A DNA stretch of 64,000 nt from assembly GCF_000712055.1 (NCBI RefSeq), contig NZ_JOOA01000002.1, positions 1,054,001 through 1,118,000 on the forward strand, given 5' to 3'. The number at the start of each line of letters is the position of its first letter. Within the stretch, counting starts at the first letter, position 1. Position numbers and translations under genes: made by a program. Below are positions 39,394 through 46,113 of the stretch, in pieces. The DNA comes from Ruminococcus sp. HUN007 (GTDB lineage: Bacteria; Bacillota; Clostridia; Oscillospirales; Ruminococcaceae). The notes below the pieces were generated by a model, which saw nothing but the letters and a program-made list of their open reading frames with translations, had not been told where the DNA came from and searched no databases.

Positions 39394-40961
39394 TATTTCA
39401 CAACTTTTTCTATCTGACAGCTATGCATCTTAGATTTCTCATCGTAACTGATGCCGACAAGCAGGATCTCACCGTTAAAAGCTTCAAGATTTTCGGTGTA
39501 ATGTTTGTCTTTTATCTGACTTATAGCTCCGCCTGCTTCTTTGTTATATTTAAGTTCCGCAACTATCGCAGGTGCATCGACACCCTTGCGCGGAATAAAT
39601 GCAAGGTCTGCAAATCCGTTTCCTGACGGAAATTCACGAATTATTTTATACTGTTTCCTTGCTGAATAATAAGCGAGCGCTAATGTGACCGACAGCGAAA
39701 GCTCATTGTTATATGCTATTATTGATGTATTCATGCGGTGTGTCTCTTCAATTACCGCAGCGACTTTTTTCTCATCGCAGCTAAGCGTTGCATCAAGGAG
39801 TTCATCCGACTTACGGATAGAATTCATTACTTCTTCCCATCCGCCGTCTTCAATACAGTTTATGAATTCCTGCCCCACTTCTTTGTTAGGTATCCACGCT
39901 TCACCGCTCTTATTGCTGTAAGTCAGATATCCGAGATGGATAAGAAGCGTAATAACGTCATCTGCTGACTTGAATGAAGTCATATCATTCTCAAATTTTT
40001 CTGTATTTACTTTTACTCTCTCTCCGGCAATCATTTTTATAACCGACTGACGAAGGCCATCCATATCAAGCTGAATAAATACTTTAAGTGCTTCAAACGT
40101 CTCCGTTTTAGTCCAGTAGTTGCTGAACACTTTTCTTGTACACGCAAGAACCACTGACTGAGGATTGTATATAGAGATACCGTCCACCTGATATCCGTTA
40201 TACCACTCTCTCATTTTTTCAAATGAAAGATCATATTTTTCGCACAGCTCTTCTGTTTCCGCTTCTGTAAATCCCATATATTCCGAATACGGTTCTGCAT
40301 CGTTAATAGAAAATTCACGATACATATTAAGTGCACTGTTTTCCCCATACTTCTTTACCGGAAAAATACCGGTTGCATAATCAAGCGCAACATAATTTTT
40401 TTCCTTCAGTAAATCACGCAGAAAATCCAGATAATACTTCTGTCCTTCCGTATCATTCTTAAAAACTCTGAAAACACAGTCCCATTCATCAAAAATAAAA
40501 ACAAATGCTATTCTCTCTTCACTGTATATTTCCTTAAGCATTTCAGGAAGAGTATATTCTTCATCAAATTCAATGTTTTTATACGCTTTTAACAGATCAC
40601 GTCTCATTGCCTTCACAAGCTTATCAGTCATTTCTTTTCCACCTGATGAGCCGGAAGCAAACTCCCTCACATCTATCTGAAAAACATTATACTTATTAAG
40701 ATGCTTTTCAAAATTCGGAGTCTGGGAAATTGCAAGATCCTTAAATAATTCCCGTGAATCACAGCTTCTGTCATAATATGCAGCCAGCATGTTTGCCGCC
40801 ATTGATTTTCCAAATCTTCGCGGTCTGCTTATACATATATGACGTCCATCCGTCCTTAAAACTGAATTGGTTAAATTAATAAGCATCGACTTATCTACAT
40901 ATATTTCAGAATCCACTGACATCTTAAATAAATCATTTCCCGGATTAAGATATATTCCCAC
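39393..40961 (-). CDS. AAA-ATPase-like / PD-(D/E)XK nuclease-like protein
   Basis: 522 residues with the layout of the AAA-ATPase_like + DUF1703 family, abundant in gut anaerobes. It begins VGIYLNPGNDLFKM, carries a Walker-A-like RPRRFGKSMAANML (the family's diverged P-loop), FIFDEWDCVF (Walker B) and, near the C-terminus, the nuclease-like core with NGFADLAFIPRKG and IVAELKYNKEAG (the D-ExK pattern). The start is GTG at 40961, preceded by GGTGAG at 4 bases; an earlier GTG at 40970 is less likely. The cellular role of the family is unknown; links to mobile DNA have been suggested. Its stop lies inside the last base of the glgA-terminator direct repeat, so it is the first gene of the inserted segment. 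Confidence 0.85.
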   Translation of the reverse strand: MGIYLNPGNDLFKMSVDSEIYVDKSMLINLTNSVLRTDGRHICISRPRRFGKSMAANMLAAYYDRSCDSRELFKDLAISQTPNFEKHLNKYNVFQIDVREFASGSSGGKEMTDKLVKAMRRDLLKAYKNIEFDEEYTLPEMLKEIYSEERIAFVFIFDEWDCVFRVFKNDTEGQKYYLDFLRDLLKEKNYVALDYATGIFPVKKYGENSALNMYREFSINDAEPYSEYMGFTEAETEELCEKYDLSFEKMREWYNGYQVDGISIYNPQSVVLACTRKVFSNYWTKTETFEALKVFIQLDMDGLRQSVIKMIAGERVKVNTEKFENDMTSFKSADDVITLLIHLGYLTYSNKSGEAWIPNKEVGQEFINCIEDGGWEEVMNSIRKSDELLDATLSCDEKKVAAVIEETHRMNTSIIAYNNELSLSVTLALAYYSARKQYKIIREFPSGNGFADLAFIPRKGVDAPAIVAELKYNKEAGGAISQIKDKHYTENLEAFNGEILLVGISYDEKSKMHSCQIEKVVK

Positions 40962-41080
40962 TGATCTCACCGCCTTTGTTTTTTCTTAGTTATAATAATT
41001 ATAACATATAATCCGTACCGATTCAATTACTACAATACTGCTACACGAACACATACCTATTTTATTCTTATCATAAACAA

Positions 41081-42397
41081 CTAATGCTGTTCAGGATTAA
41101 TTACTACGAGACAATTAAAAAATCCGTTTTCTTCATAAAAATCACATCTTCCATTATACCTGGAAGCTATATTTTTTATGATACCGATCCCCATTCCATG
41201 ATTATGCATATCCTTTTTGGTGGTTTTCAGATCGGGGTTATCTGATAAAATAGAAGCATCAATTTTATTCTTTAAAATGAAGATATTTTTCTTTCCTTCA
41301 TCTTTCACGATAAGTTCTATTTTAGGTGCTTTAACTGATTTAGATGCTGTTATAGCATTTTCAAGCATATTTGATAATAATCTTACCAGATCATAATCAT
41401 CGATTTTCTTGATATCAGATGACGATATACAAGTGCATTCTATATTCATAGATTTAGCGACTGTAAACTTTGAATTAACTACAGCATCAAAGGTTTGGTT
41501 ATTAGTTTTGATAAACACTTCTTTGCCGGATAATTCTCCGTATATATCTTCTATGTATTTCAAAGCATCATCCGAATTTCCAGTTTTAATGTAATTGTAA
41601 ATTATATCATAATTTTCTTTTGTATCATGCCTTAACTCTTTCAGAATCCGGTATTCTCTTTCAGCGCTTTCGATGAAGTTTCTGTTATGTTCCTCTTTGA
41701 GTTTAAGAATTATATTTTCACTGGCGGTTTTATTCTTTTTTCCAAGTCCTATCAGACAATAAAAAGTGACGATGTTGATAAGTAAAATTCCTATAAATAT
41801 CAATGCTATATTGATTTTTTCAGATTGTGACAAACCTCTTACTGCCATAGTATTTAAACGTTCAGAAATAAAAATACTGATAGCAAAAATCATTGCCATC
41901 ATAAGCCATTCCATAGAAGTTAAAGCAAATACTTCTTTATTAAGTATTTTTAAAGAAAGAGAAAATATAAAGAATATCGAGATCTGAATTATTAAAACCA
42001 CAAGCAGCCTGTCTGCTGATCTGCTTTGAAGCAGCTCCGTCTGAGTACTGTCCATTAAAGCGATCATCAAACTTGAAACAATAACAGTCGTGCCTAATAC
42101 TACGACCATAGCATAAACTGAAGCCGCTAATTTTTTCAGAACTGCTCCTTTCAGGCAGATGACGGAATAGATAAATAAAATTGCGATATATATAAATCCA
42201 TACATTCCCTCAAACAACATATAACTATTCAGTATCGTGACAGCTGTCGCAAATAACGCCGCAAAGAATACTCCTGATACTTTTATCAGCAATCCGTTCT
42301 TCGATGTTCCTAAGTATGATTTTACAAACCATACAGTTATACATCCCTGAAAAACATTGACCAGCAGCTCGAAAACATTCCATAATTTCGTTATCAT
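41081..42397 (-). CDS. agrC: AgrC-like sensor histidine kinase
   Basis: 438 residues: six or so N-terminal membrane helices (about 1-215), then a cytoplasmic kinase of the GHKL/HPK10 class with the phospho-acceptor His in ELRHDTKENYD and an ATPase core with NMLENAITASKS and GMGIGIIKNIA. These features match AgrC, the receptor of cyclic peptide pheromones. The ATG overlaps the TGA of the regulator gene (ATGA), so the two are made together. The linker between the membrane part and the His motif is predicted to be a coiled coil. Confidence 0.88.
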   Translation of the reverse strand: MITKLWNVFELLVNVFQGCITVWFVKSYLGTSKNGLLIKVSGVFFAALFATAVTILNSYMLFEGMYGFIYIAILFIYSVICLKGAVLKKLAASVYAMVVVLGTTVIVSSLMIALMDSTQTELLQSRSADRLLVVLIIQISIFFIFSLSLKILNKEVFALTSMEWLMMAMIFAISIFISERLNTMAVRGLSQSEKINIALIFIGILLINIVTFYCLIGLGKKNKTASENIILKLKEEHNRNFIESAEREYRILKELRHDTKENYDIIYNYIKTGNSDDALKYIEDIYGELSGKEVFIKTNNQTFDAVVNSKFTVAKSMNIECTCISSSDIKKIDDYDLVRLLSNMLENAITASKSVKAPKIELIVKDEGKKNIFILKNKIDASILSDNPDLKTTKKDMHNHGMGIGIIKNIASRYNGRCDFYEENGFFNCLVVINPEQH

Positions 42398-43134
42398 ATT
42401 ATTGTCCTCAAATAAAGCGTGTACTTTTCATCTACAGCTTCCTTGTATTTTCTGCCTAAATGAATTGGTCTGTCGCAGTCATTCAGAAATATTTCCCTGT
42501 TATACAAATCAAGGACATCCAGATGCCTTAAGTTTATTATATAGCTTCTGTGCACTCTTATAAAGTTATAGGCTCTGTAAAACTCTTCACATTCCTGTAT
42601 TGTACAGCGTTGTTTCAGAAAAGATGTTTCACCCTTTACAAAGAATTTACAGTAATGTCCCGTGCTTTCTATATAAAGAATATCCCGTATATAGACTGAA
42701 TGCTTATTACCGGATTTTCCATCATTTTCAATTATGACTCTTTTATTTTGTCTGGTATGCAGAAGAAGTTTCTGTAAAATTTCGCTTATTTTATCTTCAA
42801 TCGGAATAATATCGTTTTTCCTGATAAAATTAAAAGGCTGGAAATCAAGACTGTTATATACCAGCTCAGAATGAACTGTAATAAAAATAAGATAGCTTGA
42901 AGAAAACGAATCACGAAGCTTTTTGGCTATATCAAACCCATTTATAGACGGCATTTCAATATCTAAAAATAGTATATCAAAAAATGTTGATTCATGTGCT
43001 TTTAGCAGTATTTCTCCGTTGGTGAAAATTTGTATCTTAGCAGTTTCATTGTGCTTTTCCAGTTCGGATTTTACTATATTCTGAATTTTCGATAACATAT
43101 AGGAATTATCATCACATATCGCAATATTTAGCAT
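42394..43134 (-). CDS. agrA: AgrA-like LytTR response regulator
   Basis: 246 residues: receiver domain with the phospho-acceptor aspartate in ILFLDIEMPSINGFD and the acidic pocket ICDDNS, then a LytTR DNA-binding domain (about 135-240) with the typical YIESTGHYCKFF and FIRVHRSYIINL motifs. It is the response partner of the kinase encoded immediately after. LytTR regulators bind pairs of about 9-base direct repeats roughly one DNA turn apart in phase. Confidence 0.9.
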   Translation of the reverse strand: MLNIAICDDNSYMLSKIQNIVKSELEKHNETAKIQIFTNGEILLKAHESTFFDILFLDIEMPSINGFDIAKKLRDSFSSSYLIFITVHSELVYNSLDFQPFNFIRKNDIIPIEDKISEILQKLLLHTRQNKRVIIENDGKSGNKHSVYIRDILYIESTGHYCKFFVKGETSFLKQRCTIQECEEFYRAYNFIRVHRSYIINLRHLDVLDLYNREIFLNDCDRPIHLGRKYKEAVDEKYTLYLRTII

Positions 43135-43212
43135 AGTTGCACTTCCTCTCTGCTGAAAGTCTAATTATAATCATCCTTGAATGATGATGTTTTTTATATG
43201 CTTACATAAATA

Positions 43213-43258
43213 AAACACTCAAAGAATAATATTAATTATAACTTATTCTTTGAGTGCT
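43213..43258 (-). terminator. Hairpin between agrD and agrA (terminator/attenuator)
   Basis: Perfect 14-base stem: CACTCAAAGAATAA (43216-43229) with its complement at 43243-43256, loop of 13. On the minus strand it is followed by TTTTATTT. It probably ends most agrBD transcripts and so separates pheromone production from agrAC expression. A TATAAT for agrA lies just downstream on the minus strand (RC of 43165-43170 region), inside an ATCATC/GATGAT inverted repeat. Confidence 0.75.
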
Positions 43259-43314
43259 TTCAATATTTACTTAAAATTTATTTTTGATAACTATCAACAA
43301 ATGATTCCTCTGCG

Positions 43315-43464
43315 TTAATCACTCTTCTTTGAGTTTTGTAATTCTTCAGAAGGTTCTTTAACTTGATAGTATCCCCAGCAAGACGCTGAACCATTAGCTA
43401 AATCAATTACAATATCGATAATATCTTTAACTACAACCGCTGGCTTGGTTACCTTTTTATCCAT
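43315..43464 (-). CDS. agrD: AgrD-like cyclic peptide pheromone precursor
   Basis: 49 residues (MDKKVTKPAVVVKDIIDIVI then DLANGSASCWGYYQVKEPSE and ELQNSKKSD). It has the three parts of AgrD: an amphipathic N-terminal helix, a short core with one Cys, and an acidic tail resembling the conserved P-x-EL region (here KEPSEELQ). The Cys is five residues before the presumed AgrB cut, so the pheromone ring would be CWGYY, formed by a thiolactone between the Cys and the last Tyr; exocyclic residues would be from GSAS. It starts with AAAGGTG upstream and overlaps the last bases of agrB by 8 bases. The cut site is inferred by analogy with staphylococcal and clostridial AgrD, not proven. Confidence 0.82.
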   Translation of the reverse strand: MDKKVTKPAVVVKDIIDIVIDLANGSASCWGYYQVKEPSEELQNSKKSD

Positions 43465-44050
43465 GTTCACCACACCTTTCTTTAAGTTTCGCTGCTATTA
43501 CAGCAATAGTTACACTTGAAAGTGTATAAAGAATAAGAATCCCTATTCTGTATTTGAATACATTGAAAACAACGGCTGCAGTTCCGTATATTGTTCCAAG
43601 TATTACTGACTTCTTTTTCAACTTTATTTTTTGCTCAGGTGTTATTTTTTTATTCTCATTTTCCACTGGACAAAACAATAATATTATTGCTACACATGTA
43701 ATAGACACAAAAATAAAATGCATGACATTACAGTTTGATGGCGTTAAATTATAACATACAAGTACCAGAATGTAGTTAATGCATAAAAGCAAATTACATT
43801 TTAAATAAGTATTTGCATGATAACCACCTGTATAAATTCTTAAAAGTACTAAGAGAAGCATAAACAGTACACTTTCTTTAATACTGAAAGTTAATATTCC
43901 TATCGCAACAATAGCTACAATGTTTACCAAAGACGAAATAAATATTTCTGTACCGTACTTGTATATTTTCAAATTTCTATCCGTAGCTTCTATTACTGAA
44001 GAAGATATCAAATACCTCAGTAAATACTTGCTTAACACTCTAATCATCAT
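43457..44050 (-). CDS. agrB: AgrB-like pheromone-processing membrane peptidase
   Basis: 197 residues, six or so membrane segments. The AgrB catalytic pair is seen in RIYTGGYHANTYLKCN: His, then Cys seven residues later, as in S. aureus AgrB (H77/C84), with the second conserved block CPVENENKKITPEQ. It cuts the C-terminal tail off AgrD and forms the thiolactone. The start is ATG 44050 or 44047, just after GGTGAG. It overlaps agrD by 8 bases. Confidence 0.92.
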   Translation of the reverse strand: MMIRVLSKYLLRYLISSSVIEATDRNLKIYKYGTEIFISSLVNIVAIVAIGILTFSIKESVLFMLLLVLLRIYTGGYHANTYLKCNLLLCINYILVLVCYNLTPSNCNVMHFIFVSITCVAIILLFCPVENENKKITPEQKIKLKKKSVILGTIYGTAAVVFNVFKYRIGILILYTLSSVTIAVIAAKLKERCGEHG

Positions 44051-44085
44051 TTACTCACCAATAATTCTTGTTTCATCATGAGCAT

Positions 44086-44114
44086 ATTATAACGCGGTTA
44101 TTTTATCAAAGCAA
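44086..44114 (-). promoter_or_regulatory. agrBD promoter
   Basis: TTGCTT (44109-44114), 17-base spacer, TATAAT (44086-44091) on the minus strand, 36 bases upstream of the agrB start. A GGCACGAATG site (44142-44151) related to the TTTGTGCC motif lies 28 bases upstream of the -35. Confidence 0.7.
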
Positions 44115-44204
44115 TATTTAGGGCATATAAAGCAGTATTCTGGCACGAATGTAAATTTTCTTATTAGAAACAACAAAAATACGAATGCCCAATCTAAAAC
44201 CTAG

Positions 44205-44235
44205 ATAGTTATATATCTACATTTGTACAGTTGAA
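44205..44235. promoter_or_regulatory. Candidate AgrA/LytTR direct repeats
   Basis: ATAGTTATA (44205-44213) and ACAGTTGAA (44227-44235) repeat with a 22-base period, similar to the ACAGTTAAG boxes bound by AgrA. They sit in the divergent gap between agrB and the Xre gene but about 90 bases from the agrB -35, farther than usual. Confidence 0.35.
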
Positions 44236-44327
44236 TATCGTTTATCAATAATCGCAATCTAATTATTGTGAATTTCAAGACAGCCACTATCAAAAATAGT
44301 ATAATCATTATTATTGAGGTGATGAAG

Positions 44328-44693
44328 ATGAAAAGCGATGAATACAACCTAAAAAACATAATAGGTAGTGCCATTGCCGACATGAGAAAATGTGCTGGGT
44401 TTACGCAAGAAGAATTTGCTAGGATGTTTAATATTAGTTCAAGTTCAATGTCTCATTATGAACAAGGCGCAAATCAAGTACCTCTTGATTTAATAGTAGC
44501 CATATGTGATTATTTTCATGTTTCAGTAGATTATATAGTAGGTAGATCAAACAATAAAGATGAATATAAGGAAAGAAAAGAGAAAATATGCGCTGATTTA
44601 ACAAGTGACGATATAAAAAATTTGTGTTCGCGCATTCCGTTGAAAAGTCAATATGTAATAAAAGATGTTATTTATGCTTTGAGCGGAAAATGA
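44328..44693 (+). CDS. Xre/Cro-type helix-turn-helix regulator
   Basis: 121 residues. Residues about 10-70 are an HTH_3 domain: IADMRKCAGFTQEEFARMFNISSSSMSHYEQG, with the recognition helix in SSSSMSHYE. The C-terminal 50 residues are charged and helical, no ligand domain recognised. The start is ATG 44328, eight bases after GAGG; a longer reading lacks a site. TATAAT occurs 34 bases upstream. It is divergent from agrBD. The first 99 bases are copied at 49226-49324 as a fragment. Motif TTTGTGCC is repeated around it and is a candidate operator. Confidence 0.88.
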   Translation: MKSDEYNLKNIIGSAIADMRKCAGFTQEEFARMFNISSSSMSHYEQGANQVPLDLIVAICDYFHVSVDYIVGRSNNKDEYKERKEKICADLTSDDIKNLCSRIPLKSQYVIKDVIYALSGK

Positions 44694-44744
44694 ATTGTCA
44701 TCAACAGATTTATTATCTAAAAAATATACGTCCATATAACAAGT

Positions 44745-44855
44745 AATTTGTGCCAAAATGCTCATTACTTATTATATGGGCTTTTCTTATATTACAGATT
44801 ATAGACAGTGTCAATTAGCCAAAGTCATTTGTGCCTATATAAAGTTGTATGTGCC
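44745..44855. promoter_or_regulatory. Repeated TTTGTGCC motifs, candidate operators
   Basis: AATTTGTGCC (44745-44754), CATTTGTGCC (44826-44835) and TTGTATGTGCC (44845-44855). The last lies 8 bases before the -35 of the secreted-protein gene. The reverse complement (GGCACGAATG) is at 44142-44151 upstream of agrB, and another copy at 49368-49377 in the duplicated fragment. The repeated spacing next to two promoters suggests a regulator-binding site, most simply that of the Xre protein encoded between them. Confidence 0.5.
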
Positions 44856-44862
44856 AAATGTA

Positions 44863-44890
44863 TTGACTTATTCTTTTCATATGATAGAAT
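44863..44890 (+). promoter_or_regulatory. Promoter of the small secreted protein
   Basis: TTGACT (44863-44868), 16-base spacer, TAGAAT (44885-44890). Directly preceded by two TTTGTGCC/TATGTGCC motifs. The untranslated leader would be about 135 bases. Confidence 0.6.
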
Positions 44891-45034
44891 AAAATCAAGG
44901 TTAATCTTAATCGAAATTAATAATGTTAGAGTACTTTAACGTGGTGTTTTGTCAAAAGAAATGAAAATAAATGTATTATCGCAATTCTATTAACATAATT
45001 TTGTTAATAGTCAGCGATAAATAGGAGGGAAAAC

Positions 45035-45421
45035 ATGAATAAATGTATTAAAAGATGTTTAACTGCACTTGTTTCCGCTTTTATATGCGCTTCAAGTATT
45101 GTAAGTGTTTCAGCGGCGGTACCGGATTTTATTCAGGGTAAGTGGAATTATAACAGTGGAAGATATGTAAGAACTAATACTTCTACAACAGGATATTTTG
45201 AGGCTGTGTACATAAATGACGGATATGTATACGGATATTTTTCTTACGACTGGTATTTACCTGATTCGGAGCATATCGATCCTAATAGTTATAACAATAA
45301 TCACTATTCATATATTGTTACAATGACTACCGGGACTTATAGCGGCTATAATTTTCCACTTGAAACATATCCGTATCAGGGATATTTAAAGGTTAATTCA
45401 CAAAACTATTATCTTCAGTAA
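45035..45421 (+). CDS. Small secreted Tyr/Asn-rich protein of unknown function
   Basis: 128 residues. The signal peptide (KRCLTALVSAFICASSIVSVSAA) ends near residue 28; the mature 100 residues are rich in Tyr, Asn, Ser and Gly and look all-beta (WNYNSGRYVRTN, YVYGYFSYDWYLPDSEH, YSYIVTMTTGTYSGY). No cysteine in the mature part, no lipobox. I recognise no family; it may be a secreted public good, antagonist or wall-associated factor controlled by the neighbouring regulators. GGAGG precedes the ATG by 7 bases; a terminator follows. Confidence 0.7.
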   Translation: MNKCIKRCLTALVSAFICASSIVSVSAAVPDFIQGKWNYNSGRYVRTNTSTTGYFEAVYINDGYVYGYFSYDWYLPDSEHIDPNSYNNNHYSYIVTMTTGTYSGYNFPLETYPYQGYLKVNSQNYYLQ

Positions 45422-45430
45422 ATAAGTTTG

Positions 45431-45466
45431 AATTGTCTTATGGGAATTGTTCTCATAAGACAATTC
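45431..45466 (+). terminator. Terminator after the secreted protein
   Basis: AATTGTCTTATG (45431-45442) pairs perfectly with CATAAGACAATT (45454-45465), followed by CTTGC rather than a long T-run; the A/T-rich stem would still form. Confidence 0.65.
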
Positions 45467-45486
45467 TTGCTTAAAGAAATCAACGC

Positions 45487-45514
45487 TTGTTATTAATTTT
45501 TAATATGCTATAAT
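45487..45514 (+). promoter_or_regulatory. Promoter of the lipoprotein/SBP operon
   Basis: TTGTTA (45487-45492), 16-base spacer, TATAAT (45509-45514), 41 bases before the lipoprotein start. Confidence 0.6.
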
Positions 45515-45555
45515 AATGACAGAAGTCTTAAAACACAGTGTCCAAAGGAGTTCTT

Positions 45556-46113
45556 ATGAAAAAAACAATACAGTTATTTATCGCAGTTGTTCTGTGTCTC
45601 TTACTGCCGTCGTGCGGTGGCGAAAATATAAATGTTCCGGAATCTGATTCCGAAACCAAAGAAGAATTCCTGATCAAAGACGGAAAATATTATTCTGCTG
45701 ACCATGAATCGTATGTTGAAATAACAGAAGGAAAGTATTTTCAGCTTGTAAACTGGGATGAAGATGTACTTGAAAACTTAAGAAAGTTTTACGCTGAACA
45801 GGGATACAGCACTTTTGCTTCGCAGAAGGCAGATGGTCTTTTAGCTGATCAGCTTAAGGAGTTCAAAGAACGCTGTAAAAACAGTGATCAGATAAAAAAA
45901 GAACTTGTAGATAACAGAGCTGAATTTAAAGTGAACCGTGTTGATGAGGAAATTGCTCAGATGGCAATAGAAGATACCGGTACTGATACGGAGATCACGT
46001 ATAAACTGACAGATTATGAATTGTGGTTTCCGTTTAACTACTGCTATATCAACAATGATTATAAACTTGTGAACAAACAGTTCGGAATGGAGTTTAACCT
46101 TGAAGAAGAATAA
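45556..46113 (+). CDS. Small lipoprotein of unknown function
   Basis: 185 residues starting at ATG 45556, five bases after AAAGGAG; an in-frame GTG upstream overlaps the ribosome site. Lipobox LLPSC (C about 20). The mature part is acidic (EEFLIKDGKYYSADHESYVEITEGKYFQL) with no motif I recognise. It overlaps the next gene by 14 bases, so the two are probably translationally coupled and work together on the membrane surface. Confidence 0.7.
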   Translation: MKKTIQLFIAVVLCLLLPSCGGENINVPESDSETKEEFLIKDGKYYSADHESYVEITEGKYFQLVNWDEDVLENLRKFYAEQGYSTFASQKADGLLADQLKEFKERCKNSDQIKKELVDNRAEFKVNRVDEEIAQMAIEDTGTDTEITYKLTDYELWFPFNYCYINNDYKLVNKQFGMEFNLEEE

